A DNA stretch of 64,000 bases from Trichuris trichiura. Lineage: Eukaryota; Nematoda; Enoplea; Trichinellida; Trichuridae. A program made the translations under genes and the position numbers. Of the stretch, positions 50,036-63,189 are shown piece after piece; position 1 is the stretch's first letter; every line of letters begins with the position of its first letter. The DNA is taken from positions 5,642,001 through 5,706,000 of the forward strand of contig JBAJFE010000014.1 in assembly GCA_037903355.1 (NCBI GenBank). Direction: 5' to 3'. The notes under the pieces were generated by a model. That model was not told where the DNA came from. It worked only from the letters and a program-made list of their open reading frames with translations, and did no database searches.

Positions 50036-52984
50036 GGTTAGGAGGCATCATAGCGCCAGTGTAAGCCAGCTAATTGTTCGATGGGCAGTTCGGTTCTTGT
50101 CATTCGAAGCCAGAAGTCGCCTCTGTTGATGACTTTCAAGCAATTGCACTTCGTGAAGTCAGTAACGACGCTGGAACAACGCTCAACTAAGGCTGACGAT
50201 GGGAAGGCAATCAGCAGTCGTTTGGCGATACTAAAGACGCGGTTATAGAATTGGTATTTGCTTGTGCAGCCAAACGCTGCGTATCCCTGGGGCAGCCTGA
50301 GTTGTAGTTTATTGTTTGATTGAAGATCCATCAATTTTTCATGTAAGTGTAGCTTTGCGTTTTCATCGCTAGCGATAGGATCAATTACACTGTTACGCAC
50401 CACTGTCGAAAAGACTTCTTAACACCACCGCTTTAAGTCCTCGTGGAGCATTCCCAGGTGTTCGCAGTACACCTCCATATCATGAACACAAGGGTTAGGT
50501 CACCGCTTCAGTTCAGCTAGCTTCCGGAATCGACACGCTTCCCCACGAGAGATGTTCCGTTTATACAACGCTGGCTTAGACACAAATGCAAATACGATCG
50601 ACGTCTTCCTCTAACGCAGGTTACCAATTTGCAATTGTAAGGTCGTTGCATTGGACTTTTCGTACAAATCAGGCAAATATGCGATATCAGCTTGACGAAA
50701 TTCTAATATGTCACGCAGTGCGGCGTCTTCATCTGTGAAAAATGAGAGAACTTTCTCGAAGAGTTCGTAAAATCTAGTTACGCAAACAGCTCGGAATAAC
50801 CACCGGACTTCGGTCTGCAGATGACGTCGGTTCTATTCCTCGACCTTTTCGTCACACAGCTGCTGAAACAACGTGTGCTTTAAATAACTACTTCGTATTT
50901 TATTAACAGCAGTGAAGATATACTGCAAAGATGCGTTCAAACGACTCAAATTCTTTGCTGCTAAATGGTGCCGATGTACCAAGAAATGCACCGTCATAAA
51001 TTCAGGCACCATTTGCTTCAGGAGCGAAATGAGAGCACCATAACAGCCTACCATGAACGGCGTTCCATTAGTAGCAACGGCATTTATATTTTAAAAAGGA
51101 ATAGCATTTTCTTTAAAGAAGTGGTCCACGAGCTGGAAATGCACCCGCCCTCTGTGCAGGCCTAAGCTCTCTTCCAAATAAGAACTTTTGCGTCAACTGT
51201 TCATCCCTGAACGAATGCATGTATGCTAACAATTAATGCTGCATTAGCCGATGGTCATGACTTATCCTATTAAGAGTAAAACTGTTTCTCAGGAAGTCGC
51301 ACACTGCTTCCTCCACATCTATGACCATCTCGTCAATTTAACTCTGCACAGTGTCTTCGCTTAGGGAAATTTTTTCTGGCTATGTCTGATTCAAAATCAG
51401 GAAATACCGTTGTCAAGACCTCATTGACCACTGGACCCAATAATTGCTCCCTGATTGCGTGTGCTTTGCCACACCTAGCACTCAAGAGTGAAATTCTGTA
51501 AGATGCAGGCAAACTGTTCTGCTCCACCTGCGGTTCAGAAGATATTACGCTGCGCACACTGCCTATTTACAATTTTATCACGTAATTTACGGAAGTACGC
51601 AACATTTTCACGGCTTCTAAGGATGCGCCTCACTCGGGTGTTCCTTCAACCTGCTCATCTTCATTGGAAAGAGCACACTTGCTAAGTACGCACATGAAGA
51701 GGGTTCGGTTGGTCAGACAGGAGTCGAACATTAAAAACTCGCTGCTATACTATCTCTTCTTTTGCAGTGAGTCAGATGTCAGTGAGCCCATATGAGATGT
51801 CATTCAGTTGATTTTAGAAAGTGGCATGCGAGACGAAGTACAATTACTGGGAATCAGTAGCACTGCACAAAGAGAAAAATATTAAACTTTAGAGAACCGA
51901 GTCAGACAAACAAACCAACGCTCGACGAATACTATTATCAGTGAAAACAGCGGCTGTCTATGCATCAGAAATCCATTGGGAGTACTTTCTGATGGCACAG
52001 AAGAGGCAACTGCAGCATTTGCAATTCCAGGAACTGATGCTTAGTAGCACAGTGGCCTTTCGGTTTAGAACGCGGAAACGACAACGATCAGTAGCAGGAA
52101 AAAAAATGCAATTCCTGCTCTACTGCAAAGCAACCGCAGACGTCCAGAAGTTTCATTCCTCCGCTGCTCCGACTGAGCGTTGCCGCCTCTGCTTGATTCA
52201 GTCCCCCTAAATGCCCCTTTCGTCTCTAACTCCCCTCACGCACTCGTTGTCATTCTGGCAGAATCTTCAGCTGTAATACAGACCAACGCTTCCCCTAAAT
52301 TGATGTCGAGGTCAAAGTTTTGAGTGGCATAACTGCATTCCGTCACTTCTGTACCAGCTGCGAGCAGTAGAGAGTTATGCACGCGCAACAGAAGCGCCTA
52401 TTTAGGGACCTAAAATTACAGAACGGGTCTCCATTGTCTGATGGTTTACGTCGTGCACTGAGTAAAGGCTCATACACAGGACAGTCTTTCGCTTCAGTAA
52501 CTTTGGAGGGACTTTTATTTCAAAAATAATCTATCGAATGAGTTTCTAACGTTGCGGGAATTGCTTTAAAAAACTTCCATTTCCTTTCAGTCAACATACT
52601 TAGTCGCGAATGGATTCGTTACGGTTGTTTCCTTAGTAAAGTGCAGAAATATAATGGATGCCATGACATGAGGCGTCAGATGACTGACACTGTCTAGCCT
52701 GGAGGAGGACATCGTGCAAATTGCAGAACAGAGCCACACTCATGGATCACGTTCATGTTAATGGAAGTTTTGTTTTATGGGACATTTTCAAGTTTTGTTC
52801 AGTTTGCCAAAATGCTAAAATGAATGATTTTTTGACTGTCTGGTCGTGTTGCATTCTTGTATTAGTCTGATTCAAGAACTTTTATGTTGCATAGAGGATG
52901 ATAAAGGCAAAGGTCTAATAAGATGGCCTAGTACTTCAGAGTAGCCTCTAGAGAACCCTAGCAAAAGTGGGTTGAGGATGGCTG
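50036..52984 (-). mobile_element. hAT transposon with decayed BED-finger transposase (SCAND3/ZBED-like)
   Basis: The right terminus GTTGAGGATGGCTG (ending 52984) is a hAT end identical to that of the MITE at 7345. Minus-strand frames then follow a hAT transposase. A BED-finger part (CALSNEDEQVEG near 51640) comes first, then SLPASYRISLLSARCGKAHA with IREQLLGPVVNEV (51557-51333). Next come HFLVHRHHLAAKNLS and KHTLFQQLCDEK (51054-50833) and EVRWLFRAVCVTRFYELFEK (near 50800). The C-terminal dimerisation part has FPSSALVERCSSVV and RGDFWLRMTRTELP (50200-50040). Stops and frameshifts interrupt it. It is probably the former source of the mobilised MITE family. Confidence 0.8.
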
Positions 52985-53669
52985 TTTTAGAACACGACAT
53001 GGCGAACATGCGGAGCTGATGAGGCGTATATCTCCGCCCCTACAGCTAGAAATGTAGGCTAATGGGAACCAGCCCAGCAGAACGTGAGTTTTTCAAACTG
53101 CATGTCCATAGAGCGACATTAAGTGTACTGCAACCAATAGTAGCAGGTGGACAGGTGAAAAGGGACTTAGCGGAAGAGAAGCACTGCAAAAGCGCAACCT
53201 TGAAAACGGTCGATCTGCTTATACGCGGTTTTTCATTGGACATAGTGGAAAATGTTTCCCATATTTCTGATATTTTAAAGGCGCAGGCAAAGCAAGCAGG
53301 CTTAAAAATACTAAAACAACTAAGGTCAGGCTTTCTATTTATGCGTGGTGCAAATGCACACAGCGGCTAGTTTCTAACTGACTTTAACTGTCAAAATCAT
53401 TCCTTCAGCTTTTGCAAAGGATTATTTAGCGACGCTTTCGTAGGTATTCCGGTTTTGTCATGATCAGCCAATGAGTAGGTCCAACAGCGGTAAACGAAGG
53501 CCAGCGAACCAAAAGAGTAGAACCAGCAGCAGCAAAATACCACACTTCACTTCAACACGACACGACCAACCAATGACAGGAAACTAAATTTGGCAGAACG
53601 GAATGTGAAGGAGAAAACCAAAGAATTATAGGAAAGGCAGCAAATAAAACAGCCGTAAAAAAATTGGGT
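52985..53669. other. No recognised gene
   Basis: One plus-strand frame of 102 codons at 53062-53370 (MGTSPAEREFFKLHVHR at its start) has no similarity that I recognise and no promoter or splice support. Confidence 0.4.
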
Positions 53670-54090
53670 TGAGTCAAGCGGGATAAAGTAACAGCAGCAG
53701 GTTAAGGCCAGATGACCGATGGGAATGAACTGGCAGGCTTTTAGCGAACGGTGAAAACATACGAACCGTAGAGCGACAGCTATAGTACCAGCACAATGAA
53801 CTAGGGAACTTAGGCGAATGGCTGCAAATTATGCAGATTGAACTGATAGAGATGGATCAAGAGAGTTGGAGGAAAAGGAGTTACCGTGGAAGATTAGCTG
53901 AGAACAATCACACATCCACAGCAAGGAACAACAGCGAATCTCGGGCAGGGTAGAAAGGAGGAGCCTTAAGTCGAAGTATAGGAGAAGTAAAGCTGCGATC
54001 GAGATGAAACCCAAGAGTTGACAATCTACCGCGCAGGATGCTGCAACGTGAACGCTACGGCAGAATGATCACCGGAAGAGTGAAACGCTT
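53670..54090 (-). repeat. LTR-like dispersed repeat, copy 2 (solo)
   Basis: Second copy of the repeat at 28616-29070, with the same order of blocks from GGGATAAAGTAACAGCAGCA to GAGTGAAACGCTTCC. No gag or pol sequence adjoins it, as expected for a solo LTR. Divergence between copies is clearly visible. Confidence 0.55.
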
Positions 54091-57000
54091 CCTGTGCTTC
54101 TTCACGGTCTTCGTAGCTGCCATCACGCCCCTTCGCGTGCAGATTGAGGTTTGCGAAAATTTTCTTTCTTCGCTTTCTAACTGTTTCTTGAACTGAAGGT
54201 AAATCAGCACAGTTTTCGGGCTCACATGATTTACGAGCTCAAAGTAGCCTACGTGGGTACCAAAGCTACCTGATTATATCTATACTTATTTGGATCCAGG
54301 GTGCATCAGTGAGCATGCAATTGAGTTTAGGAGCTTTGTCTTCAGGACAAATGATCTGCATAATATCTTGTGCTGATTGGAGGATAATTCTGAATAACAG
54401 CGTACTGTGAGCTACCTTAGTGGTTTAACCAGGAGCAACCTTTCAGACATACGCAGTAGACGTAGGGGTACTATACCACAGTCCGGCTTACTTTGCAGAA
54501 ATCAGCGTGGTCAAAAAATTGCAGAATAATGCTCCTTAAAGTTGGGTGATAAAGAAAAAAGGGCACTATTTCCGCTGTAGCAACAATACCGCTCGCTTCA
54601 TACATGTGCTTTTTTGACTGGCTTAAAGACTGCAATTAAAAAAGGTTCCTTGACAGCAAGATGAGAGCACTTATGGATGGGCAAAGTCTTTCCTCTGACA
54701 TTATTTTCAGAGTTAAATTCGCTTGTCAGAAACGTGATTCTGTTGGTTCTGTACTGCCGCAGACATGTAATCCATTACGGCCTATAGCAGCCTGGCCAGA
54801 CGGTCACGGTAAAGTCCTGTAGTCGTAAACTGGAAGTGATGAACCAAAACATTGCAGGCATTTTGGCTTTTAATGGCCAAACGAAAGGGGTTAATTCTTC
54901 TACATGGTCGACCGACTGCATAAAGGTCAATTCGTGCAGCCCTGAAATCCTTAAGCTAGCCTGCTTAAGGATCGAAATCCTTAAACATCCAGCTTATCTG
55001 CTTGATTTTACCCTCTACCGGTTGCCATCCTTCTTAGGTCCTAAGTGTGTTCGTGCTCCAGAGGGTGCTCAAAAACACAGACAAAGTCCAAAATTCAATC
55101 CATGATTTTATTAGTACTCGCATCCTGGACATTTTCCAAAAGGACAAAATCAGTTTCATATTCATGGTGAGATAGCGCAAATGCGAAATAGTGAATATTT
55201 CAGTTAACAGAGTTATGTCGGACAAGAGTTAACAACGTTCCAAGCTTTCCAGCCCAAAGCCGGCTGAGATTTACCAACTGCACAATATTTCTAAGCGCCT
55301 GGAAAATTTCTTTCGACTCGCTCTATTGAGAAATTCGCCTACAATTATATGATGTATGGGTGTAAGGGAAGCGCTTACTAGTGCGTATATGAAGCATTTT
55401 CTCTTCTAACCGACATGAGCTTCTCATTTCAGGGAGTCTGACAAATGTCATGTGTTGCGCTAAAATAGAGTGTTTCCGAAGCAGCTGCCCTTGCTTTCAA
55501 TACTTCCTCTTGACTAAGAATGATTAATGGTCCAGGAATTGAGTTCCATCTTTCTGTAGCTCAACCGAAAATTTCGCTTAGTCGATCCGTGGCTTGTCCC
55601 AAGTCAGCGGATACAGCCGCGGCGAAAGGTTACTAAACGTTTCCAAGCGGAACAGCTGTGTAAAGAGATGCAGTAGACACAGCATCAATGATTTCATTTA
55701 CAACTAATGCCGAAGGAGCCAAAGCTCACTAGCACAGAAAAAATAGAACGGTTTTTTAGTCAGGCGGATTGTTAAGGTCTAATTCACAAGCCAACCGGTT
55801 TTAATTTGCCGTTTAGTGCAGCTAAATGGCCCAGCACCTAATTGACCTTGTTTTCCTAATTCACGAAATAGAGTTGAAAACGCCGGTTTAATGCACGAAC
55901 TAAAAGCTTGGGTAAACGGATAATTAAATGTGTTGGTCATTTCAAAATGTCAATATTGCCCAGGTAGAATGATTACTGAGAAACAAAGCATTTGCTTGTT
56001 ATATCTGGCAAGCTAGCTGGCAAATGCTAGAAAATCTTTTTTTGCTAGGAAGAAGAGCATTGATTTCTTGCTGACCGTAGGCGAACGAACTGTACTTCAG
56101 ATAAACGTCCATGGCCTTACCTGTTAATTCAGAAATCACCTCTTCGTGGACCGTAAGTTAAATTCGCTGTATAACCGCTCATATTTAGTACAGATAAAAC
56201 AGCGCACTCGTTATTCTCTCAGCATTCCCTACACAACGTGTATATAGAATGTATTAGGAAAGAGATACAATGTAGACTTCGCCTTAAATATGAAGCTGTG
56301 GAAACTTTGAATTTAAGGCGTCTAGTAACGAATAGCTTCTTTGTGCTTCAGTAGGCTCATTTTCTTGTTGATGTTGTTTTGTGAATTTGTAAGCACCTTG
56401 ATGCGCGTGAATTGACAAAAAATGATACATTTAAACTTTTCTAACAAGTCAAGAAACCACTTCATAGCGCCTCATTTTTTATCATCTTGAAGCGTCTACT
56501 TTAAAAGGTTCTGTTACTTAAATGAAGGCTCATTGAGTAGCATCAATGGATAATGAATCCATTTCAAACATAATCGGCCAACAACTTCTTAAATTAATTT
56601 CTTAGTGTCAGGGAGCTGACATCGTGTGGCCACTGAAAGCAGCAAAAGAAATGCGAGAACATCCTATTCTTTAAGTCGTACCAGTTGACTATACAAAGTG
56701 AGGAGCAGAAGATTGCAAAATGAAATCTATTTGCATGGTAATGTAGAACAGATTCTTAAGGCGCCACTGAAACAGAACATGTTCGTTAATATTAGCACAA
56801 ACAGATAGAGCGTCCGTATTGAATAATACGGACTGAATGAAAGTCCGTAGCGTCCGTAAGAACAGACAGCCTTCTAGGTAATACTCATTCTGTTAAGTGT
56901 GAAGTATAATAAAAACGGTAAAAACAGAAAAGCAATAGTGGATTTTTAGAATAGCCAAAATTTTGGCCATGAAAGTTTTTCATCCCTATAAAAAGAGTTA

Positions 57001-59626
57001 CTTTTTAAGCAGTGAAAAAAGTCTTCATAAGCAATAAACGGTCAGTGAACTTGTTGGCATGACCGTTCCCGTGGTGCTCATTGATGCCTTATTAGACATG
57101 AGACCAATTACTCCAACGATTTGAACCAACAGCAAAGTCATGCTTCCCAGCGTTTAATTTCAATTTTTGTTGATTACTTCAGTAAACATTTCGACTTGAA
57201 AATTGCCGTTTTTCAAATGCATAAGCTTACTATTGTTAATACAGTTTAAGCTTACTATTGTTAATACCCAGCTTTATATGACAATTTTGCTTACTCTCTG
57301 ATGATTGATCGTGACTGACTTACAAAAACTTCATGGTTATTTTTTAAAATTGTATTAGACGAATCTATGCTTATATCAAGACCTATTTTGCCGCCACAAG
57401 AAAGGTTATCTTCAACCTAATCGACTGTGCAACATTTCGAAAGGAAAATCCTATTTTGCAACCTTTCAAATGAGTTTGTGCGCACTAGGTCTGCAGTTGC
57501 GTAGCTATGGATCTGTGAACTGAAGACGTATTGAGATGACAAATGCAGTTAGCTTTGGAAGAAGTGCGCTTTGAGTTGCTGCACTAATTGAGCTTGAGAG
57601 AAATTGCTCTTGTCTTCCAGTGCGAAATAGGTTGCAAATGGGCTAGCAGAAATATATTTCGACCTATATTTGAATGCTCGAGCATAGGTCAGTGAATTTC
57701 CTCTTTTCAAGAGCCTTAGTTTTTCATTTCTGCTCTCGTCAATTTAATGAAAGCGGAGGCTAGTAGTTCTTGAGAGTTGTCATTACTTATTGCTATAGTG
57801 GCCTTTTAGAGCGACTGTGTTGGAAACTGGGACCACCTTCTTATTAAGTGGCACCAGGGTTTTTTAGAGCACTTCATTGTAGTAAAAAGGAAGCATAGTT
57901 CGTGTTCAGCATGAAACAGAGGCACGACAAAAGTCCATAGCTTCCTGAATTAGAAGCCAGTTTGACGAAAATGCCTTCCAGCGACAGGGTGAACCTAGAT
58001 TACGTAACTTGACCGTAGCTAATTAATGAAAAACAGTTCAAGAGTTATTTCATTTCTGCTAATGCCACTTGATAATCAACATGTTTTTCTTCCCCAATTT
58101 CGTTTTATTTTGTTTCTGCTATGCAGATGAAATTCGAACTGCTCGCAAAACGCACGTAAGTTTCCTTTAACTTTGTCGGATTTTGTTTACGACGTCACGT
58201 GCAGCAGTAGTGGACTCCAAGGTTCTACGATATTTACATAGGGCATTCAGAATACGTAAGCGTAAATTGTATACAAAATTGGGCAGAACCCATTCGTTTA
58301 ACTTCATTTTATTTTCACGGCGGGCGTTCTCGTTATGAAGAAAAGCTGACTGAATTAAATTACTTTCCGGGTTGACTTAATTTTTTGTCAACGTTCAGAC
58401 ACGCTGAAGTCGTAGGCAGATAGAGAACGCCTTGTGATCGCGTGCACAGTACAACTTCGATACAAAGTAATTGCAGTTTTTTCTATTTCAGACTGAAGTC
58501 TATCCTCAGATAAAATTTTATTTAACTGCTAATTTAATACGCTCTTTTGCTAGCGGAAACCGCCTCATTAGCTTATTCAGCGTATTTTTGCTCATTACTG
58601 GCTGCCATGTTAAACATAAAGAAAAACAAATTCAGGCATATAATGCAGCATAAAATGGTCACAACATCAACTAAGCACTTGGGCAGGGGTATTTAAAAAC
58701 GCGGGCTGATTCCTACATTTTCATAATGGCGACCAGACTGATGAAGACAGGGAGGATTGATAGCAATGGGACAATGATAAATGGTGTGAACTGAATCAAT
58801 ATTCGTAGTCAAAGAGAGAAATTTCACTCTTCAAAATATCAAAACCTTTCACCGGCATAGGTAAAAGTCTGTTCAAAGATAAGCGAAACGGTTATTCCGG
58901 ATATCTTTATTTTTCTTCTGGATGTCTATGTATACATTTGAATTCCTCTATTTGTACTTTACCCTGTACACATTCTGCTCCTTTTACTCTCCCAAACAGA
59001 ATTGCTGTATTAAAATGGAGCTTGTTTGAGATGACATCCTCAACTGCAGGTCGTTGCAAATGTTTCCACTATGTTAAGGCAGTCTGAATTAAACCTTCAC
59101 ATTCTGTACTTTCTGATCTTCAGTATGGATCCTATGAGGTATGCATGCGTTGTTGAGTTGTTGCCGGACTGTACCTAGATCACGACAGTTTACTAAAGCT
59201 AGGAAGGTTAACGGATACTTAAACGGTAGAGAAACGCGCGTGAAGTCTTGTCTGTCAACGCATTTTCGTCGTCTGTAGCAAATTATCATCCATCAATGAA
59301 GCGCCCCTTAGTAGAGCAACTGCTACATGACGGGCCCGTTAAGCTTCGTCGTGACTGTCTCGGCATGCTGCTGGTGGTTTTTGGTCGATATCGTCCAGTC
59401 TAGTTCAACTTTCTCCGCCTGATCTAAACCTAACATATGACAGCAGTTAATCAATTTCGCGGCCAGCGAAAAGGCTACGCTGAAATGACTTTCCCGCGAA
59501 ACTTCCGTAATCCGGTTCGGCGTTAAATGCATTTGATCACGGGTCTCGACTTGATGACGGTTCTGATTTACGATGGAACATTCAGAACAAACTGAGATCG
59601 CAGTCGGAAACCCCTGCCTATATATA
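54091..59626. other. Long gene-free stretch
   Basis: 5.5 kb with frames no longer than about 90 codons. Minor structures only: a perfect 9-bp stem GTCCGTATT/AATACGGAC at 56812-56832 and a 21-bp direct repeat at 57222-57267. No gene, transposon end or RNA gene recognised. Confidence 0.45.
57222..57267. repeat. 21-bp direct repeat, two copies
   Basis: Two identical 21-bp copies beginning TAAGCTTACTATTG lie at 57222-57242 and 57247-57267, four bases apart. Confidence 0.85.
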
Positions 59627-61230
59627 CAGTTGAACTTTCTTAAGTTGGCTATCCAAGGAACTGACCAAAACTGGTCAACATAGGGACATTGTAAGTATAA
59701 GGGGCTCGGCTAAATAGATTAGTATTTGTACGCAATATTTTCTGTTGCGCAGCATCTGTTGGAGATCTATTAAATGGCGAGGTGCGTAAAAATAACGAGC
59801 TTGTAAAATCATGCATAAGGCTTTTCAGGAGCTAAAATGCTTTCTGAAAGAGGTATTAATTCTAGTTTGGTGCTTGTTCTTACTACAAACATAAGCAGTA
59901 AGAGCGGCCTTCTAGCTAGCTACCCCGCTCAGCAACTCTGGGTACTTTTCGGCAGCAAAACACCAGCTGCGCTAACATGCGCCTGACGTCATCTTCATTC
60001 AGCTTTTGTACCATATCCGTCTCATTGTCACTTTCCTTCTCTGCGTCATCTCCTGCGCCACTTGCTTCTACGCACATTCCCCTTTCGGCTGGTACAGATT
60101 GGAAGATCGCTTGTGAGTCAAGTTCCGTAGAAATAGCCACCCCATCATCTATTGCAATGAAATCTTTGAAGTCTACTTCTCCAATCTCTGCCTTTCGAGT
60201 CGGACTGTCAGGTCGCACCTCGACATCATTCTCTTGGTCTCTGATGAATTCAGCTCTAGTGAAGCACTTCCTTACTGCCTCTGGTTGAACCTTATTCCAG
60301 GAAGAATTGATCCTAACTACGGTGTCCAATGCATTAATGGACGCAGCAATCGAAGCCGCTCCCACAAATGAGCTGGTGGCTCCTGCTTTGCTAATGGCAT
60401 ACTGCAGAAACTAGGTCCTGTATTTCGCTTTAAATGTCACAGTTACTCCTTGGTCTAGAGGCTGGGTTTTTGAGGAAGTATTTGGAGGCAGGAATTTAAA
60501 CGTGACGTTTGTGAGGTGCCTCAAGCGGGGATGGCTCAGACAGTTGTCTACTACCAATAATATGGGACGTTTCATTCGCTTCACCTGTCGCTGGTCTCTT
60601 CTTACCCACTCCTCGAATACGGCGGCTGTCATCCAAGCGCATTTATTTGATCTCCAAGTGACAGGGAGGTGGTCAGGCTTCAAGTTTTTTACTGCGCGGG
60701 GTTTTGCTGACCTACCAATGGCTTCAACTTCTCCCCAGTTGTGGTGGCACAGTTAAGCGTTCCATGGAGAACTTCTCGCTTCTGCATTTGTCGCTTTTTG
60801 GTACAAGGCCTCCATCATGCATAGCCTTGAAGAACAAGTCGCACTCATCAGCATTGAAAATGTCTTCTCCTTGAAGGCACTGGCGAAATAACGAAACTTC
60901 GCAATGAACTCTTCCAAGAACTAGACGGGAAATTCGTTAGATTCGCCGCATAAGATTTTCTGAGAAATCTTATGGCAGAGCTTGAACTTCTCGAGCCAAC
61001 CGCTTGATGCTTGGAAACTTACCAACCCGAAATCCACTGCGAATTTTCTAGCAATTTCCTGGATCATTGAGACAAAGATCCATGCATTAGCTGCTCTCAT
61101 TTGCTTAAACCAACTTAACGCTGCTACATTGATTTGGTCGAAAGAGGTTTTCCTCCTTTTTCGCTGCGCGTCTCCGTTTTTCTAATTATATCTTTCCAAG
61201 TACTCACGTGTACGTCTCTGGATGTTTTTA
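59627..61230 (-). mobile_element. pogo/Tigger-type DNA transposon, decayed
   Basis: The left terminus CAGTTGAACTTTCTTAAGTT follows TA (59625-59626), as in Tigger elements and like the MITEs at 32970-33702. Minus-strand fragments match a pogo DDE transposase: an N-terminal CenpB/HTH-like region (about 61230-60900, badly eroded), then ADECDLFFKAMHDGGL-like sequence. These are followed by HLPVTWRSNKCAWMTAAVFE, the DDE core segment ILLVVDNCLSHP and KFLPPNTSSKTQPLDQGV (60683-60411), and a C-terminal acidic part (60365-59916). The DNC and PPNTSSKTQPLDQG signatures are diagnostic. The right terminus was not found and may be cut off near the Gypsy fragment at 61272. Confidence 0.85.
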
Positions 61231-61271
61231 ATGCTAGTGTTGCTGACATATAACCGTTTCGCAGTTTCCCT

Positions 61272-61698
61272 TTAACTATTGGTTTTGAGAAAGCGTATAA
61301 GATGCAATTTTTCTTTCAGTGCTCTCTCTCTCTCTCCATTCTTTCCGTTCAGCGGTAGGTTTGACATGAACGTTGCCACTGATTCCCCTGGAAGCTGCTT
61401 CCTATTGTAAAATTCAGCTCTGGCTGGGTACACTCCGGGAATCGGATCAAATCTTCCACGAACGGCTTCCACTATTTCGTCCAAACGACTTTGTATCCGG
61501 TTTCTCTGGAGCCACCGCCTCCTTTACCAGACTATACAATGCTGGTCCGCAGTAGGTGAACAGTAAGCTACGCTGGCGCGCTTGAGGCACGCTGTTCACC
61601 TCTGCGAAGAATCCAAACCGTTCGATCCAGTTTTCGCAGCCATCAATTCCTGAACTTACGTCAAAAGCTTCCAAACAACCATTATACGCCCTTGCCAT
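61272..61698 (-). pseudogene. Ty3/Gypsy gag fragment
   Basis: Two overlapping minus-strand frames make a gag core. The first reads GCENWIERFGFFAEVN...LLFTYCGPALYSLVKEA; the frame then shifts to IVEAVRGRFDPIPGVYPARA, EFYNRKQLPGESVATFMSNL. This is the usual Gypsy gag pattern (W-x-x-RF, L-G, F-x-R-x-Q-x-x-GES). The frameshift lies near 61450-61480. A CT-dinucleotide run (about 61319-61337) interrupts the end. A minus-strand TATA-like GTTATATAAGC near 61810 may be part of its 5' LTR. Confidence 0.75.
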
Positions 61699-63189
61699 TG
61701 CTGCTACGCAAGCTGCTTCCGCTGAAGGTTCTCCAGGGCACGGTTACCACGCGTCAGTACAGGAGACTCGTCGTCAATGTTAAGTTCGTTGAGAGATGTG
61801 ATTTGCTTATATAACCACGCTATGTCCAACGTTCGGTCAGAGCAAGAACGATCCTTCTCTCGCCACGTCGTCCTTCTGTATTGCCCCTAGACGTTGTCCA
61901 TAATTATCCTTCGACCAGGTGACGCTTGTTGTTATGGGCCACAGAAACGGCATTAATCGTGAGTAACAATAATAACAAGCGATCTACTTAATACACGACA
62001 AGGATACCTGTGAAAAAGGCCAAATAGCTTATATTCTACCCGCTAATTTCGTTCTGCCCCTTGAATTTCTTCCGGAACGGTATTCATACCTAGTGATCCT
62101 TCGAAGCTTGGTACTACAAAATCTAGCCACGAGAAAGGGACATCAGTGAGACTGCGCTTGTCCAATGGCGCCAGCCGTCAGAGTCCAGGCCGTTAAATAC
62201 AAGAAAGGATGAAAGTAAGATACCCTTTCTTTAAACGCCTGGGAATCACCTTGCTTTAATGAGCTAAGCGACGTACTGGAGCGCGGAATGGATACAGAGC
62301 AGGGGAAATATAAAATACATAGGCGCACATAAGCAGATATAGTGAACATCACACGGAACATATCCACATAGAGCAAAACGTCCACGGCAGAAACGTTTGG
62401 GGCATCATGCATCAATTTACCCACTTTCTGTAGGTGGACTGGTCCTAAGGTTTCTTGAACTTGTTAGTAGAGAAACTTTTCTCCTTAAACTGTTAGGCTC
62501 CGCAGCTGCCGGAGCTTTATTTAAAACATTGTTATAGGAAGCTGTCTCTCCCTTTTCTTCGCTTTATCGAATAAATCTTGTAGCGGCTTCGACAAAACCG
62601 TTATTCCTCGTGTAACCATGATGCCACGTGCCATGGATGGATCGTATTCAGCAGTTATATTCTTTAGGGCCTGAGCTTGCCAGAAAATACTGGCAAGCAA
62701 TCTCAATGTGGTCATATAACTTAGGAATTAAAATTTCATTGCGATAAGCATATACTCATCAGATGACCTGGTGTTAGCAAGCCTAATGGTTTTATACTAA
62801 TCTTAAGTCAACCGCATTTAGTCTGCCATGCTAACATAAATATCGAGTTTTATTACTCATACATATCGTTTACCGCTGAAGTTAATTTTTGGAAAGGAGA
62901 ACAGATGTATGTTTCAGGATAATAGATATGTATCTATGATTGGCTCTGTTTCAGTGCATAACCCAAAGGATACATCAGGCAGCTTAAAGTAGTGGCAGTA
63001 GAAATAATGCGGCCTGGTGTAGAATCACATTTGAACCCTAGCGGAGGCGAGGATCAACTGCCTCAGGAACACGCTCTCAGTCTTTCTTCACTTTTAGCGA
63101 GTAAGGTGATATCATCCGCTTAAATTAAATTATTAATACTTCTTTCTGGGACTTTGATTTTTTAAATTTGGATTCATTCTGGCATTTCT
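61699..63189. other. Possible Gypsy 5' LTR/leader, then no recognised gene
   Basis: Just upstream of the gag fragment (minus sense) there is a TATA-like motif at about 61805-61815. LTR borders could not be set. From 62.1 kb on I see only short frames and no recognisable feature. Confidence 0.35.
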
